A DNA stretch of 48,423 nt from Flavobacteriaceae bacterium (GTDB lineage: Bacteria; Bacteroidota; Bacteroidia; Flavobacteriales; Flavobacteriaceae): assembly GCA_029243385.1 (NCBI GenBank), contig JAQWSC010000012.1:1-48423 (forward strand). The letters run 5' to 3'. Every line of letters begins with the position of its first letter. Positions within the stretch are counted from its first letter, which is position 1. A program made the position numbers and the translations under genes. The notes beneath the pieces were generated by a model, which did not search any database, was not told the origin of the DNA, and worked only from the letters and a program-made list of their open reading frames with translations. This document shows positions 7,035 to 15,736 of the stretch, piece after piece.

Positions 7035-7902
7035 ACTTAAAAATTTACTTCACCTTCACTTTGTTGTCATAATCTTTGGCTTTACAGCAATTTTAGGAGC
7101 ACTCATATCTATCGAAGCACTGCCACTGGTTTGGTTTCGTATGACCATTGCGTCGTTGTTTGTTTTTTTATTGTTGTTATTCTTTAAGGTTTCCCTTAAA
7201 ATTTCTCGTTCCATGCTAATAGGGTTTGTCGTTGCAGGAGTTTTAATCGCATTGCACTGGGCAACTTTTTTTCATGCAATTAAAGTGTCTTCAGTATCAC
7301 TCACTTTATCGATCATGTCCTCTGGAGCGCTTTTTACAGCCTTTTTGGAGCCCCTTTTTTACCGAAGAAAAATTGTCGTATATGAAGTGGTGTTTGGCCT
7401 TTTGGTGATTGTTGGGTTAGCACTGGTATTGAAAACTCAAGTAGGTGTAGAGGAAGGAATTTTTTACGCATTCATTTCTATTATTTTATCGGTATTTTTT
7501 ACGTTGGTTAACGGAAAATTTGCCCAAAAACATGATGCACGCGTTATTTCTTTTTACGAATTATTTAGTGGAGCTATGACCATTACATTCATCCTAGGAT
7601 TTACAGGAGGATTCACATCTGATTTTTTTGAGTTACCTACTATGGATTGGATGTGGCTTTTGATTTTAGCGTTTGTTTGCACTGCCTACGCCTTTATTGT
7701 ATCTATTCAAGTAATGAAGTTTGTAAGTCCTTATTCAGTTATGTTGGCCATTAATATGGAACCTGTTTATGGTATTTTATTAGCCTATTTTATTTTTAAT
7801 GAATCAGAAACAATGCCTTCAACCTTTTATTATGGGACTTTGCTCATTCTGATTTCGGTACTTTTAAACGGATTGTTTAAGTTAAAAAGTACTTCCAATT
7901 AA
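7021..7902 (+). CDS. EamA-family (drug/metabolite transporter) membrane protein
   Basis: A 293-residue very hydrophobic protein with about ten membrane helices in two repeated halves, typical of EamA/DMT transporters. The first half runs to about residue 140 (VVFGLLVIVGLALVL) and the second to the end (FYYGTLLILISVLLNGLF). Such proteins export amino acids or metabolites, or import small molecules; no substrate can be read from the sequence. The ATG lies 14 bases inside the end of the permease gene, so translation is probably coupled in a tgt-permease-EamA operon. Confidence 0.88.
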   Translation: MQKDKLKNLLHLHFVVIIFGFTAILGALISIEALPLVWFRMTIASLFVFLLLLFFKVSLKISRSMLIGFVVAGVLIALHWATFFHAIKVSSVSLTLSIMSSGALFTAFLEPLFYRRKIVVYEVVFGLLVIVGLALVLKTQVGVEEGIFYAFISIILSVFFTLVNGKFAQKHDARVISFYELFSGAMTITFILGFTGGFTSDFFELPTMDWMWLLILAFVCTAYAFIVSIQVMKFVSPYSVMLAINMEPVYGILLAYFIFNESETMPSTFYYGTLLILISVLLNGLFKLKSTSN

Positions 7903-7937
7903 TCGTTAAATACTGGTCGAACCCTTAGAAAGTTTTT

Positions 7938-7945
7938 TATATTTG
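7938..7945 (+). promoter_or_regulatory. -7 box for accA
   Basis: TATATTTG is an exact TAnnTTTG match 22 bases before the accA ATG. The -33 region holds only a weak CTGG near 7913. Confidence 0.6.
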
Positions 7946-7967
7946 TAAGCACAATACAAAACCAACC

Positions 7968-8921
7968 ATGGAGTATTTAGATTTTGAATTACCGATTAAA
8001 GAATTGGAAGATCAACTTCAAAAGTGTCAAATTTTGGGAAGTGAAAGTGAGGTAGATGTTACCGACACTTGCGAACAACTTTCGAAAAAACTAGCGGAGG
8101 TCAAAGTAGAAATATACAAAAATGTAACCCCTTGGCAGCGCGTTCAGCTTTCAAGACATCCTTCGCGGCCTTACACGATGGATTACATCAAAGCCCTAAC
8201 AAATGATGTTTTTCTTGAACTGCACGGAGATCGCACCGTTAAAGACGACAAAGCCATGATTGGTGGTCTGGGCAAAATCGGCAACCAAAGCTTTATGTTT
8301 ATTGGACAACAAAAAGGATTCAATACTAAGACGCGCCAATACAGAAATTTTGGAATGGCCAATCCCGAAGGGTATCGAAAAGCATTGCGATTGATGAAGT
8401 CTGCTGAAAAATTTGGAATTCCAGTCGTTTCTTTTATCGACACCCCTGGTGCTTATCCCGGTTTGGAAGCTGAAGAACGTGGACAAGGAGAAGCGATTGC
8501 TCGTAATATTCTTGAAATGTCGCGTCTCAAAACTCCTGTAATCGTAATTGTCATTGGAGAAGGTGCTTCTGGAGGTGCCTTGGGAATTGGTGTAGGTGAT
8601 AAAGTAATGATGCTCGAAAATACTTGGTATTCTGTGATATCTCCCGAATCTTGCTCGTCTATTTTGTGGCGAAGCTGGGAGTATAAGGAGCAAGCAGCCG
8701 AAGCACTCAAACTCACCGCTACTGACATGAAGAAAAACAAGTTGGTCGATAGTATTATCAAAGAGCCCCTAGGAGGCGCTCATTCTGATCGAAATGCTAT
8801 TTTTGAAACGGTCAAAAAAACCATCCTTAAGACCTATTCGGATCTTAGTAATCTACCCACCCAAGAGCTGGTCAATCAGCGTATGGAAAAGTTCTCTCAA
8901 ATGGGAGTGTACGAAGAATAA
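7968..8921 (+). CDS. accA: Acetyl-CoA carboxylase carboxyltransferase subunit alpha
   Basis: One half of the carboxyltransferase that moves the carboxyl group from carboxy-biotin to acetyl-CoA, making malonyl-CoA for fatty acid synthesis. The 317-residue length is typical. Family signatures are [29 protein letters not shown], and the oxyanion/CoA loop [15 protein letters not shown] followed by SVISPE. No accD, accB or accC is adjacent, so the complex is encoded at scattered loci; fabI, acting later in the same pathway, is at 40 kb. It appears to have its own promoter. Confidence 0.96.
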   Translation: MEYLDFELPIKELEDQLQKCQILGSESEVDVTDTCEQLSKKLAEVKVEIYKNVTPWQRVQLSRHPSRPYTMDYIKALTNDVFLELHGDRTVKDDKAMIGGLGKIGNQSFMFIGQQKGFNTKTRQYRNFGMANPEGYRKALRLMKSAEKFGIPVVSFIDTPGAYPGLEAEERGQGEAIARNILEMSRLKTPVIVIVIGEGASGGALGIGVGDKVMMLENTWYSVISPESCSSILWRSWEYKEQAAEALKLTATDMKKNKLVDSIIKEPLGGAHSDRNAIFETVKKTILKTYSDLSNLPTQELVNQRMEKFSQMGVYEE

Positions 8922-9063
8922 AAGTTGCTTTTTGCTTTATTTGATTTTTTGAGTAGCTATCAACAATTTTGGCTTACTTATTAACAATTGTGTGTGGGTT
9001 TTTTTCGAGGCATTCTGTCATTAATAATTATGCCAACCCCCTTCTTTTTTATACCTTGGAATC

Positions 9064-10608
9064 ATGAAAAAAATAAAGCCAGCCGCTTCCTACGCAGGAG
9101 ATTCCGCCTCTATGGTTTCTCTTGAAAAAGGAAAAATACCGCCACAAGCAATTGATCTTGAGGATGTTGTATTGGGAGCCATGATGATTGATAAAAAAGG
9201 TGTGGATACTGTAATTGATATATTACAACCCGAAGCTTTCTACAAACAAGCGCATCAATACATTTACGAAGCCATTATTAAGCTCTTTGAAAATACCGAA
9301 CCTATTGATTTGGTGACTGTATCTGCTCAACTTCGTAAAGATTCCAAACTAGATCAAGTAGGAGGCGATTTTTATTTGGTTCAATTAACCCAAAAAGTAT
9401 CTTCATCGGCACATATTGAGTTTCACGCGCGTATTATTCTTCAAAAGTTTATTCAAAGAAGTTTGATTAAAATTTCGAATGAAATTATTGAAGAAGCCTA
9501 CGATGAAACCAAGGATGTATTTGAAATGCTTGATAAAGCAGAATCGAAACTATACGACGTTACCCAAGGAAATATTAAAAAATCTACCGAGACGGCTCAA
9601 AGCCTTGTAATCCAAGCCAAAAAGAAAATTGAAGATATCGCCAATAAAGAAGGTATGAGTGGCGTTCCATCAGGGTTCAACGATGTCGATAAATTGACTT
9701 CGGGTTGGCAACCCAGTGATTTGGTAATTATCGCAGCCCGTCCGGGTATGGGAAAAACGGCTTTGACCTTGTCCATGGCACGTAATATCGCTGTTTTACA
9801 AAATATACCAGTGGCTTTCTTTTCATTGGAAATGTCATCTGTTCAATTAATTACCCGTTTGATTTCTTCCGAAACGGGACTTTCTTCTGAAAAGCTTCGT
9901 ACGGGTAAATTGGAAAAACACGAATGGGAACAACTCCATGTTAAGGTTTCGAGTCTTGAAAAAGCTCCCTTGTTTATTGACGATACACCTTCGTTATCTA
10001 TTTTTGATTTAAGAGCCAAAGCCAGACGGCTTTCTTCTCAACACGGAATCAAATTGATTATCATTGACTATTTGCAATTGATGACCTCGGGTGGCTCTAG
10101 TAAAACAGGGAATAGAGAACAAGAAATTTCAACCATTTCAAGAAATTTAAAAGCTTTAGCCAAAGAATTGGATATTCCTGTAATTGCGCTTTCGCAATTA
10201 TCAAGAGCTGTTGAAACGCGTGGTGGTAGCAAAAGACCGTTATTGTCTGACCTCCGAGAATCGGGAGCAATTGAACAAGATGCCGATATTGTTTCTTTTA
10301 TTTACCGTCCTGAATATTATAAAATTGACGAATGGGATGATGAAGAAAGAACACCTTCTACGGGTCAGGCTGAACTTATTGTTGCCAAGCACCGAAACGG
10401 TGGATTGGAAAACATACGTTTGAAGTTTGTTGGCCATCTGGGTAAATTCGACAACTTGGATACATTTGATACTCCTTTTGAATTTCAATCCAAAATCAAT
10501 TCGAGTTCCGATAATCCTTTCGAAGCAGACAATTCGTTGCCTAAAACGGATCCGAATCAAGCCTTTGGCTCTGGTGCTGAATCGGAAGATGATGATATCC
10601 CATTTTAA
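9064..10608 (+). CDS. dnaB: Replicative DNA helicase DnaB
   Basis: Hexameric ATP-driven helicase that unwinds DNA at the fork and recruits primase. Its 514 residues comprise an N-terminal helical domain (about 25-130), a linker, and a RecA-like domain. Walker A is AARPGMGKT (224-232). The downstream signatures IIIDYLQLM and LSQLSRAVE are present, and SDLRESGAIEQDAD holds the conserved arginine finger region. The acidic tail ending in DDDIPF is usual in this lineage. There is no intein. It is followed by a strong terminator shared with rplT. Confidence 0.97.
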   Translation: MKKIKPAASYAGDSASMVSLEKGKIPPQAIDLEDVVLGAMMIDKKGVDTVIDILQPEAFYKQAHQYIYEAIIKLFENTEPIDLVTVSAQLRKDSKLDQVGGDFYLVQLTQKVSSSAHIEFHARIILQKFIQRSLIKISNEIIEEAYDETKDVFEMLDKAESKLYDVTQGNIKKSTETAQSLVIQAKKKIEDIANKEGMSGVPSGFNDVDKLTSGWQPSDLVIIAARPGMGKTALTLSMARNIAVLQNIPVAFFSLEMSSVQLITRLISSETGLSSEKLRTGKLEKHEWEQLHVKVSSLEKAPLFIDDTPSLSIFDLRAKARRLSSQHGIKLIIIDYLQLMTSGGSSKTGNREQEISTISRNLKALAKELDIPVIALSQLSRAVETRGGSKRPLLSDLRESGAIEQDADIVSFIYRPEYYKIDEWDDEERTPSTGQAELIVAKHRNGGLENIRLKFVGHLGKFDNLDTFDTPFEFQSKINSSSDNPFEADNSLPKTDPNQAFGSGAESEDDDIPF

Positions 10609-10613
10609 ATCAT

Positions 10614-10642
10614 AAAAAAACCTGCAATTAGCAGGTTTTTTT
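10614..10642. terminator. Bidirectional rho-independent terminator between dnaB and rplT
   Basis: Seven A, CCTGC, loop AATTA, GCAGG, seven T. The stem is perfect and is flanked by A and T runs, so it works on both strands. It lies 5 bases after the dnaB stop and 21 bases beyond the rplT stop. Confidence 0.9.
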
Positions 10643-10663
10643 ATACAAACGAGATGAATTTAT

Positions 10664-11008
10664 TTATTTGATTTTGTCCACGACTGCTTTAAAAGCTTCT
10701 GGATGGTTCATGGCTAAGTCTGCTAAAACTTTACGATTAAGCGCAATGTTAGCAGCTTTCACCTTTCCCATAAATTCTGAATAAGACATACCGTGTAAAC
10801 GTGCACCAGCATTGATACGAGTTATCCACAATGCGCGGAATGTACGTTTTTTGTTTCTACGATCGCGGTAGGCGTAAAGCATGGCTTTATCAACCGCATT
10901 TTTGGCAATGGTCCAAACGTTTTTACGACGTCCGAAATATCCTTTTGCTTGTTTTAGCACTTTTTTTCTCCGTGCTCTAGAGGCTACTGAATTTACTGAT
11001 CTTGGCAT
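10664..11008 (-). CDS. rplT: 50S ribosomal protein L20
   Basis: A 114-residue basic protein, full length for L20, which binds 23S rRNA early in large-subunit assembly. It begins [16 protein letters not shown] and has the family segment [19 protein letters not shown] and [16 protein letters not shown]. It is the last gene of thrS-infC-rpmI-rplT, the order also seen in Escherichia coli. An 87-base leader separates it from rpmI. In other bacteria L20 represses its own operon, but no clear L20-binding pseudoknot was recognised here. Confidence 0.97.
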   Translation of the reverse strand: MPRSVNSVASRARRKKVLKQAKGYFGRRKNVWTIAKNAVDKAMLYAYRDRRNKKRTFRALWITRINAGARLHGMSYSEFMGKVKAANIALNRKVLADLAMNHPEAFKAVVDKIK

Positions 11009-11095
11009 AATTTACTTTTTTTGTAGGAGGCGGTAACTTATTTACACTTTATGAGCCTCACTCCAGGGTTAATAATTGATTGAACCGTCAAAGAA

Positions 11096-11293
11096 TTACT
11101 TAAGTCTAAGTTGTTCTTTGATGTTGTTGGCATCATGGTCATGAACTAACGTCCCATGTGTCAACTTTAGCTTACGCTTTTTAGACTTTTTGGTCAAAAT
11201 GTGACTCTTAAAGGCGTGCTTTCTTTTAATTTTACCAGTTCCTGTAAGCTTGAATCGCTTTTTGGCACTGGATTTTGTTTTCATTTTAGGCAT
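11096..11293 (-). CDS. rpmI: 50S ribosomal protein L35
   Basis: A 65-residue, strongly basic large-subunit protein of normal length. It begins [15 protein letters not shown] and contains [15 protein letters not shown], the L35 signature. It is 25 bases downstream of infC and followed by rplT, so it belongs to the translation operon. Confidence 0.96.
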   Translation of the reverse strand: MPKMKTKSSAKKRFKLTGTGKIKRKHAFKSHILTKKSKKRKLKLTHGTLVHDHDANNIKEQLRLK

Positions 11294-11318
11294 TGTTTCC
11301 TATTTTAATTCTCGCTTG

Positions 11319-11870
11319 TTATTTTTTCGGATTGATAAACATGATCATCCTTTTTCCTTCTAATTTTGGCAATTGTTCTACCTTACCATACTCTTCGAGT
11401 TCCTGAGCCAATTTTAACAATAAAATTTGCCCTTGTTCCTTAAAGATAATGGATCGGCCTTTGAAAAACACAAAAGCTTTCAGTTTGGCTCCTTCTGACA
11501 AAAATTTGATTGCATGTTTTTTCTTAAACTCATAATCGTGCTCGTCGGTTTGTGGACCAAAACGTATTTCTTTAATTGTAACCTTTGTAGATTTAGCTTT
11601 CAAGGCTTTTTCTCTTTTTTTCTGTTCGTACATGAATTTTTTATAGTCCATGATTTTGCAAACAGGAGGAACCGCTTTGGGAGATATTTCTACCAAATCT
11701 GATTCTAACTCTTGAGCTAAAGAAAGGGCTTTTCGAGTAGGATAAACTCCTACTTCAACATTGTCACCAACCAAACGAACTTCTTCAGCACGAATTTTTT
11801 CATTAATCCGGTGCTTGTCTTCTTTGATTATTCGGGCGGGTCCTCGACTCCTTTTTCTACGTATTGCTAT
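11319..11870 (-). CDS. infC: Translation initiation factor IF-3, probable ATA start
   Basis: IF-3 binds the 30S subunit, keeps it apart from 50S and rejects wrong start codons. The body matches the family: an N-terminal domain with [17 protein letters not shown], a basic linker, and a C-terminal domain with [17 protein letters not shown]. The frame has no ATG, GTG or TTG that gives a complete N-terminus; the first such codon, TTG 11774, would cut off about 32 conserved residues. The expected beginning (x)-AIRRKRSRG is preceded by ATA at 11870, 11 bases after the thrS stop. A 183-residue protein starting at ATA is therefore the best model. IF-3 discriminates against rare starts, so this would allow self-regulation as with the ATT start of E. 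coli infC. Confidence 0.88.
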   Translation of the reverse strand: MAIRRKRSRGPARIIKEDKHRINEKIRAEEVRLVGDNVEVGVYPTRKALSLAQELESDLVEISPKAVPPVCKIMDYKKFMYEQKKREKALKAKSTKVTIKEIRFGPQTDEHDYEFKKKHAIKFLSEGAKLKAFVFFKGRSIIFKEQGQILLLKLAQELEEYGKVEQLPKLEGKRMIMFINPKK

Positions 11871-11881
11871 AACTAAATAAT

Positions 11882-13825
11882 TTAATTAAATGTTTTCAAT
11901 GTTTTGCCTACCTCTTTTTCAATGTACTGAACAAATTCATTTTCGGTAAACATCCCCAAATCTTCGCCTCCATGTTTTCTGACAGAAAGCGTTTCCTCGG
12001 AGGCTTCTTTGTCCCCAATGATAATCATATAGGGAACTTTATTCATTTCAGCTTCTCGAATCTTCTTTCCAACTGTCTCATTTCGACAATCGATGAGGGC
12101 GCGAATTTCGTGATTTTCTAGTGATTTTAAAACTTTTTGAGCGTATTTTTCATATTTCTCTCCAACTGGCAGTATTATTACTTGCGATGGAGTCAGCCAA
12201 AGCGGGAAATTTCCTCCGGTATGCTCTAATAAAATTGCCACAAAACGCTCCATACTTCCAAAGGGCGCTCGATGAATCATTACAGGTCGATGTAGACCGT
12301 TGTCACTACCTTTATAGGTCAAATCAAAACGTTCGGGCAGGTTGTAATCTACTTGTATAGTTCCCAATTGCCAATTTCTTCCAAGAGCATCTTTTACCAT
12401 AAAATCAAGCTTGGGTCCATAAAAAGCTGCCTCACCATATTCTACAACATAATCCAGTTCTTTGGACTTGGCAGCATTCAGTATGGCTTGTTCTGCCTTT
12501 TCCCAGTTCTCATCAGAACCAATGTACTTTTCGGGCTTTTCAGGGTCTCGTAACGATACCTGAGCCGTAAAGTTTTCAAATCCTAAAGAACCAAACACAT
12601 ACAATACAAGATCTATCACATTTTTGAATTCCTGATCCAATTGATCGGGCATACAAAAAATATGAGCATCGTCTTGTGTAAACCCTCGAACTCGAGTCAA
12701 TCCGTGTAGTTCACCACTTTGTTCGTATCTATAAACGGTTCCAAACTCTGCAAATCGTTTGGGAAGTTCTTTATAACTCCAAGGCTTGGAGTTGTATATT
12801 TCACAATGATGGGGACAATTCATGGGTTTTAATAAAAACTCTTCTCCCTCAGCGGGCGTTTGAATTGTTTGAAAGCTATCCGCTCCATATTTATCATAAT
12901 GTCCCGAAGTAACGTACAAATCTTTGTTTCCAATATGGGGTGTGGCTACTTGTTCGTAACCCGCTTTTTGCTGTGCTTTTTTGAGAAAATTCTCTAAACG
13001 CTCACGCAAGGCAGCTCCTTTGGGTAACCAAAGTGGGAGTCCTTGTCCTACTTTTTGAGAAAAAGTAAACAATTCCAGTTCTTTTCCTAATTTTCTATGA
13101 TCTCTTTTTTTAGCCTCTTCGAGTAGGGCTAAGTATTCTGTCAACTCTTTTTGTTTTGGAAACGAAATTCCATATACCCGAGTTAATTGTGTTTTGGTTT
13201 CGTCGCCTCTCCAGTAAGCTCCTGCTACACTGAGAAGTTTTACGGCCTTAATAATTCCTGTGTGTGGAATGTGGCCTCCTCTACACAAATCAGTAAACGA
13301 ATCGTGATCACAAAAGGTGATGGTTCCATCTTCCAAATTATCAATCAATTCAACTTTGTACTGATTGTTTTGACTTTTGTAATACGAAAGTGCTTCGTCT
13401 TTCGAAGCAGAACGCATGGAAAAGGTGTGTTTTCCACGAGCAATTTCAAGCATTTTTTTCTCAATTGTTTCCAAGTCTTTGTCCGAAAGTGTGTGTTCTC
13501 CAAAATCTACATCGTAATAAAATCCATTTTCAATAGCAGGTCCAATGGTGAGTTTGATTCCTGGGTAAAGTATTTCAAGAGCTTGAGCGAGTACATGAGC
13601 CGATGAATGCCAAAATGCCTTTTTTCCTTCAGCTTGTTGCCAGGTATAAAGCACCAAAGATCCGTCTTCCTCCAAAGGAGTTTGGGTCTCTATAGTTTTA
13701 GAATTGAAAGAAGCCGAAATAATATTTCGAGCAAGTCCTTCACTAATTTCTTTAGCTATATCGAAAGGAGTTGTTCCTTTGGCTACTGATTTTGTGGCCC
13801 CATCGGGTAATGTAATCTGAATCAT
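11882..13825 (-). CDS. thrS: Threonyl-tRNA synthetase
   Basis: Class II synthetase that charges tRNA-Thr. Its 647 residues are full length. It has an N-terminal TGS domain (about 1-60), an editing domain with [12 protein letters not shown] (about 73-84), the catalytic core with MNCPHHC (zinc-binding cysteine and histidine) and [14 protein letters not shown] (motif 2), motif 3 near [11 protein letters not shown], and a C-terminal anticodon-binding domain starting near [11 protein letters not shown]. It is the first gene of the operon with infC, rpmI and rplT. The upstream gap to the next minus-strand gene is about 50 bases. Confidence 0.97.
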   Translation of the reverse strand: MIQITLPDGATKSVAKGTTPFDIAKEISEGLARNIISASFNSKTIETQTPLEEDGSLVLYTWQQAEGKKAFWHSSAHVLAQALEILYPGIKLTIGPAIENGFYYDVDFGEHTLSDKDLETIEKKMLEIARGKHTFSMRSASKDEALSYYKSQNNQYKVELIDNLEDGTITFCDHDSFTDLCRGGHIPHTGIIKAVKLLSVAGAYWRGDETKTQLTRVYGISFPKQKELTEYLALLEEAKKRDHRKLGKELELFTFSQKVGQGLPLWLPKGAALRERLENFLKKAQQKAGYEQVATPHIGNKDLYVTSGHYDKYGADSFQTIQTPAEGEEFLLKPMNCPHHCEIYNSKPWSYKELPKRFAEFGTVYRYEQSGELHGLTRVRGFTQDDAHIFCMPDQLDQEFKNVIDLVLYVFGSLGFENFTAQVSLRDPEKPEKYIGSDENWEKAEQAILNAAKSKELDYVVEYGEAAFYGPKLDFMVKDALGRNWQLGTIQVDYNLPERFDLTYKGSDNGLHRPVMIHRAPFGSMERFVAILLEHTGGNFPLWLTPSQVIILPVGEKYEKYAQKVLKSLENHEIRALIDCRNETVGKKIREAEMNKVPYMIIIGDKEASEETLSVRKHGGEDLGMFTENEFVQYIEKEVGKTLKTFN

Positions 13826-13876
13826 GTATTCATTTCAATTGATGCACAAATATACTAGGATTGCATGAGTATGCAA

Positions 13877-14104
13877 TTATGTCCCTTGTTTTTTACCAAG
13901 AATGGCGTCTACAATTTTTTTAATCCCCAAAAACCCTTGAATAATAGCAAAAATACACATCAAAAGCCCAATTGAAAGCACGAAATAATACCAAGGATGT
14001 CCTTCGTTTTTAAAGGCTTGAAACACAAAGGTCGGTCCCGTAAACATTAAGACCAATGTAATTGCCATTTTTCGAACCCCTTGAGCTAAAAGTTGTTTAT
14101 CCAT
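13877..14104 (-). CDS. Small two-helix membrane protein, DUF6095-like
   Basis: A 75-residue protein with two hydrophobic helices (about 12-30 and 40-62) and a short basic tail ending KKQGT. It resembles the uncharacterised flavobacterial DUF6095 family. Its start overlaps the murQ stop by 8 bases, so it is translated with murQ, and this pairing may be functional. Location: inner membrane. No enzymatic motif is visible. Confidence 0.75.
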   Translation of the reverse strand: MDKQLLAQGVRKMAITLVLMFTGPTFVFQAFKNEGHPWYYFVLSIGLLMCIFAIIQGFLGIKKIVDAILGKKQGT

Positions 14105-14915
14105 TTTTCTGATAATTCATAATTACCGATCGAACACTTCCGTGTTTTTTCAAAAGTTTTTCAGCCTGATTTGTTGAGATACTCAATTCATCCACAATCA
14201 TAGCAACACCACGTTGCTTTAATTTTGAGTTTGAAAGCTGCATATCGACCATTTTGTTTCCCTTAACATGCCCCAAGCGAGTCATTGATACTGTTGAAAT
14301 CATGTTTAAAATCATTTTTTGGGCTGTTCCAGCTTTCATTCTGGAGCTTCCTGTTAGTACCTCGGGGCCAACTACAACTTCAATAGGGTATTTTGCTACT
14401 TGTGATAACGGGCTTCCTGGATTGCATGTAATACATCCTGTAGCAATCCCATTTTTATTGCACTCCATTAGAGCGCCGATTACATAAGGTGTAGTTCCTG
14501 ACGCTGCAATTCCCACAACAATGTCTTTGGAAGTTATTTTGTGCTTCAGCAAATCAAGCCAAGCTTGTTGTGTGTCATCTTCAGCAAACTCCACGGATTT
14601 TCGTAGTGCTTTATCTCCACCTGCGATGATTCCAATAACAAGACCTGGTGATACTCCAAAAGTTGGAGGGCATTCAGAGGCATCTAAAACTCCCAATCTT
14701 CCGCTTGTTCCAGCTCCGATATAAAACAGACGGCCACCCATTTTTAATTGTTCCACAACTTGCTTTGTGAGTTGTTGAATGGAAGGCAAAACAGAGCCTA
14801 CGGCCACTGAAACTTTATGATCTTCAGTGTTGATGATCGACACAAGTTGCTCAACCGATTGTTGCTCCAAATTTTGATGAAGCGATTCAGATTCAGTGAT
14901 TTTTTCAAAAGCCAT
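14097..14915 (-). CDS. murQ: N-acetylmuramic acid 6-phosphate etherase
   Basis: Cuts the lactyl ether of MurNAc 6-phosphate to give GlcNAc 6-phosphate and D-lactate, during recycling or use of cell-wall sugars. The 272-residue protein is a single SIS domain. It has FYIGAGTSGRLGVLDASECP with catalytic glutamate E81, the second acidic cluster EFAEDD, and GSSRMKAGTAQKM near the C-terminus. A TTG two codons upstream is open, but ATG 14915 is preferred. It lies 13 bases after the DUF4249 gene and overlaps the small membrane gene. No MurNAc kinase or phosphotransferase gene is in the window. Confidence 0.94.
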   Translation of the reverse strand: MAFEKITESESLHQNLEQQSVEQLVSIINTEDHKVSVAVGSVLPSIQQLTKQVVEQLKMGGRLFYIGAGTSGRLGVLDASECPPTFGVSPGLVIGIIAGGDKALRKSVEFAEDDTQQAWLDLLKHKITSKDIVVGIAASGTTPYVIGALMECNKNGIATGCITCNPGSPLSQVAKYPIEVVVGPEVLTGSSRMKAGTAQKMILNMISTVSMTRLGHVKGNKMVDMQLSNSKLKQRGVAMIVDELSISTNQAEKLLKKHGSVRSVIMNYQKNG

Positions 14916-14928
14916 ATCCAAAGATAAC

Positions 14929-15735
14929 TTATTCTGCTGTAAACGGAACTTGATCTTTTTCGGAAATTCTGAAATAGCCTAATGGAAAATTTTCGGTATT
15001 CGTACTGTTTTGAATATTACCTCGAAGAGTAGAAGATGGAGTTGAAAAAGGACCTCCACCACCTTGCCCGCTTTGCGAAAGCAAAATACGGAAGTAGTTG
15101 TAGGCTGCTTCGTCAATTCCAAGCATACTAATGAATACTTCCTCGTTTTTAGGGAAATCTTCATCGTAAAAAAAGGAAAACGAAAAATCACTTCCATCAT
15201 AAAACTTATCTGTACCCACAAAGTAATTGTTGTATCCAAAATCAATAAAATAATAGTCCTCACGATCTTTTACATCTTGATACGATAATATGATTTCGGT
15301 CTCATCTCCTGTAAATAAGGTTTGGTCGCCTTGAACCACACTCTTGATAGGAACAGAACGAACCAACTTAGAGGTGGCTTCATAAATTTCCCCTTCAATA
15401 GTGATGGTTAACTGATAGGGTGACATGGTGTCCAACACTACATTTTCCATGCTATACGTTCCTTTGTCATCGCTTTCGCTGATGCTCCAAATTTCGTTTG
15501 TTGATACGTTTGTAATTTTCACATCAGCTCCAGAAACAGCAGGGATGCTGGTGTCAAAATAATCCGATGTATTCATTAATTTTACTTCAACAGAAGCCTT
15601 TTGAGTATCAAAAACCGATTTTGTTATCAAGGCATCGATTACAAGTTTTTGAGGAGCAGAAGGAACCTCTAAATCAATGACTTCTTCGCAGCCAAAGAGC
15701 AACCCAAGAATCAATAAAAAGAATAGTTTCTTCAT
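14929..15735 (-). CDS. DUF4249 lipoprotein, partner of the TonB-dependent receptor
   Basis: A 268-residue exported lipoprotein. The signal peptide ends in lipobox LFGC (cysteine 16), and the mature part opens with an Ig/carboxypeptidase-regulatory-like beta segment followed by the DUF4249 region. A glycine-rich loop SGQGGGGP lies near residue 230. DUF4249 proteins are found next to TonB-dependent receptors in Bacteroidota and are thought to cap the receptor on the cell surface, as SusD does for SusC. Here the start is one base after the receptor stop. The ligand is unknown. Confidence 0.85.
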   Translation of the reverse strand: MKKLFFLLILGLLFGCEEVIDLEVPSAPQKLVIDALITKSVFDTQKASVEVKLMNTSDYFDTSIPAVSGADVKITNVSTNEIWSISESDDKGTYSMENVVLDTMSPYQLTITIEGEIYEATSKLVRSVPIKSVVQGDQTLFTGDETEIILSYQDVKDREDYYFIDFGYNNYFVGTDKFYDGSDFSFSFFYDEDFPKNEEVFISMLGIDEAAYNYFRILLSQSGQGGGGPFSTPSSTLRGNIQNSTNTENFPLGYFRISEKDQVPFTAE

Positions 15736-15736
15736 T

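Noticed and set aside
8196-8693. Long minus-strand open frame (165 codons) inside accA
   Set aside because: It is antisense to strongly conserved accA sequence, has no family resemblance and no promoter.
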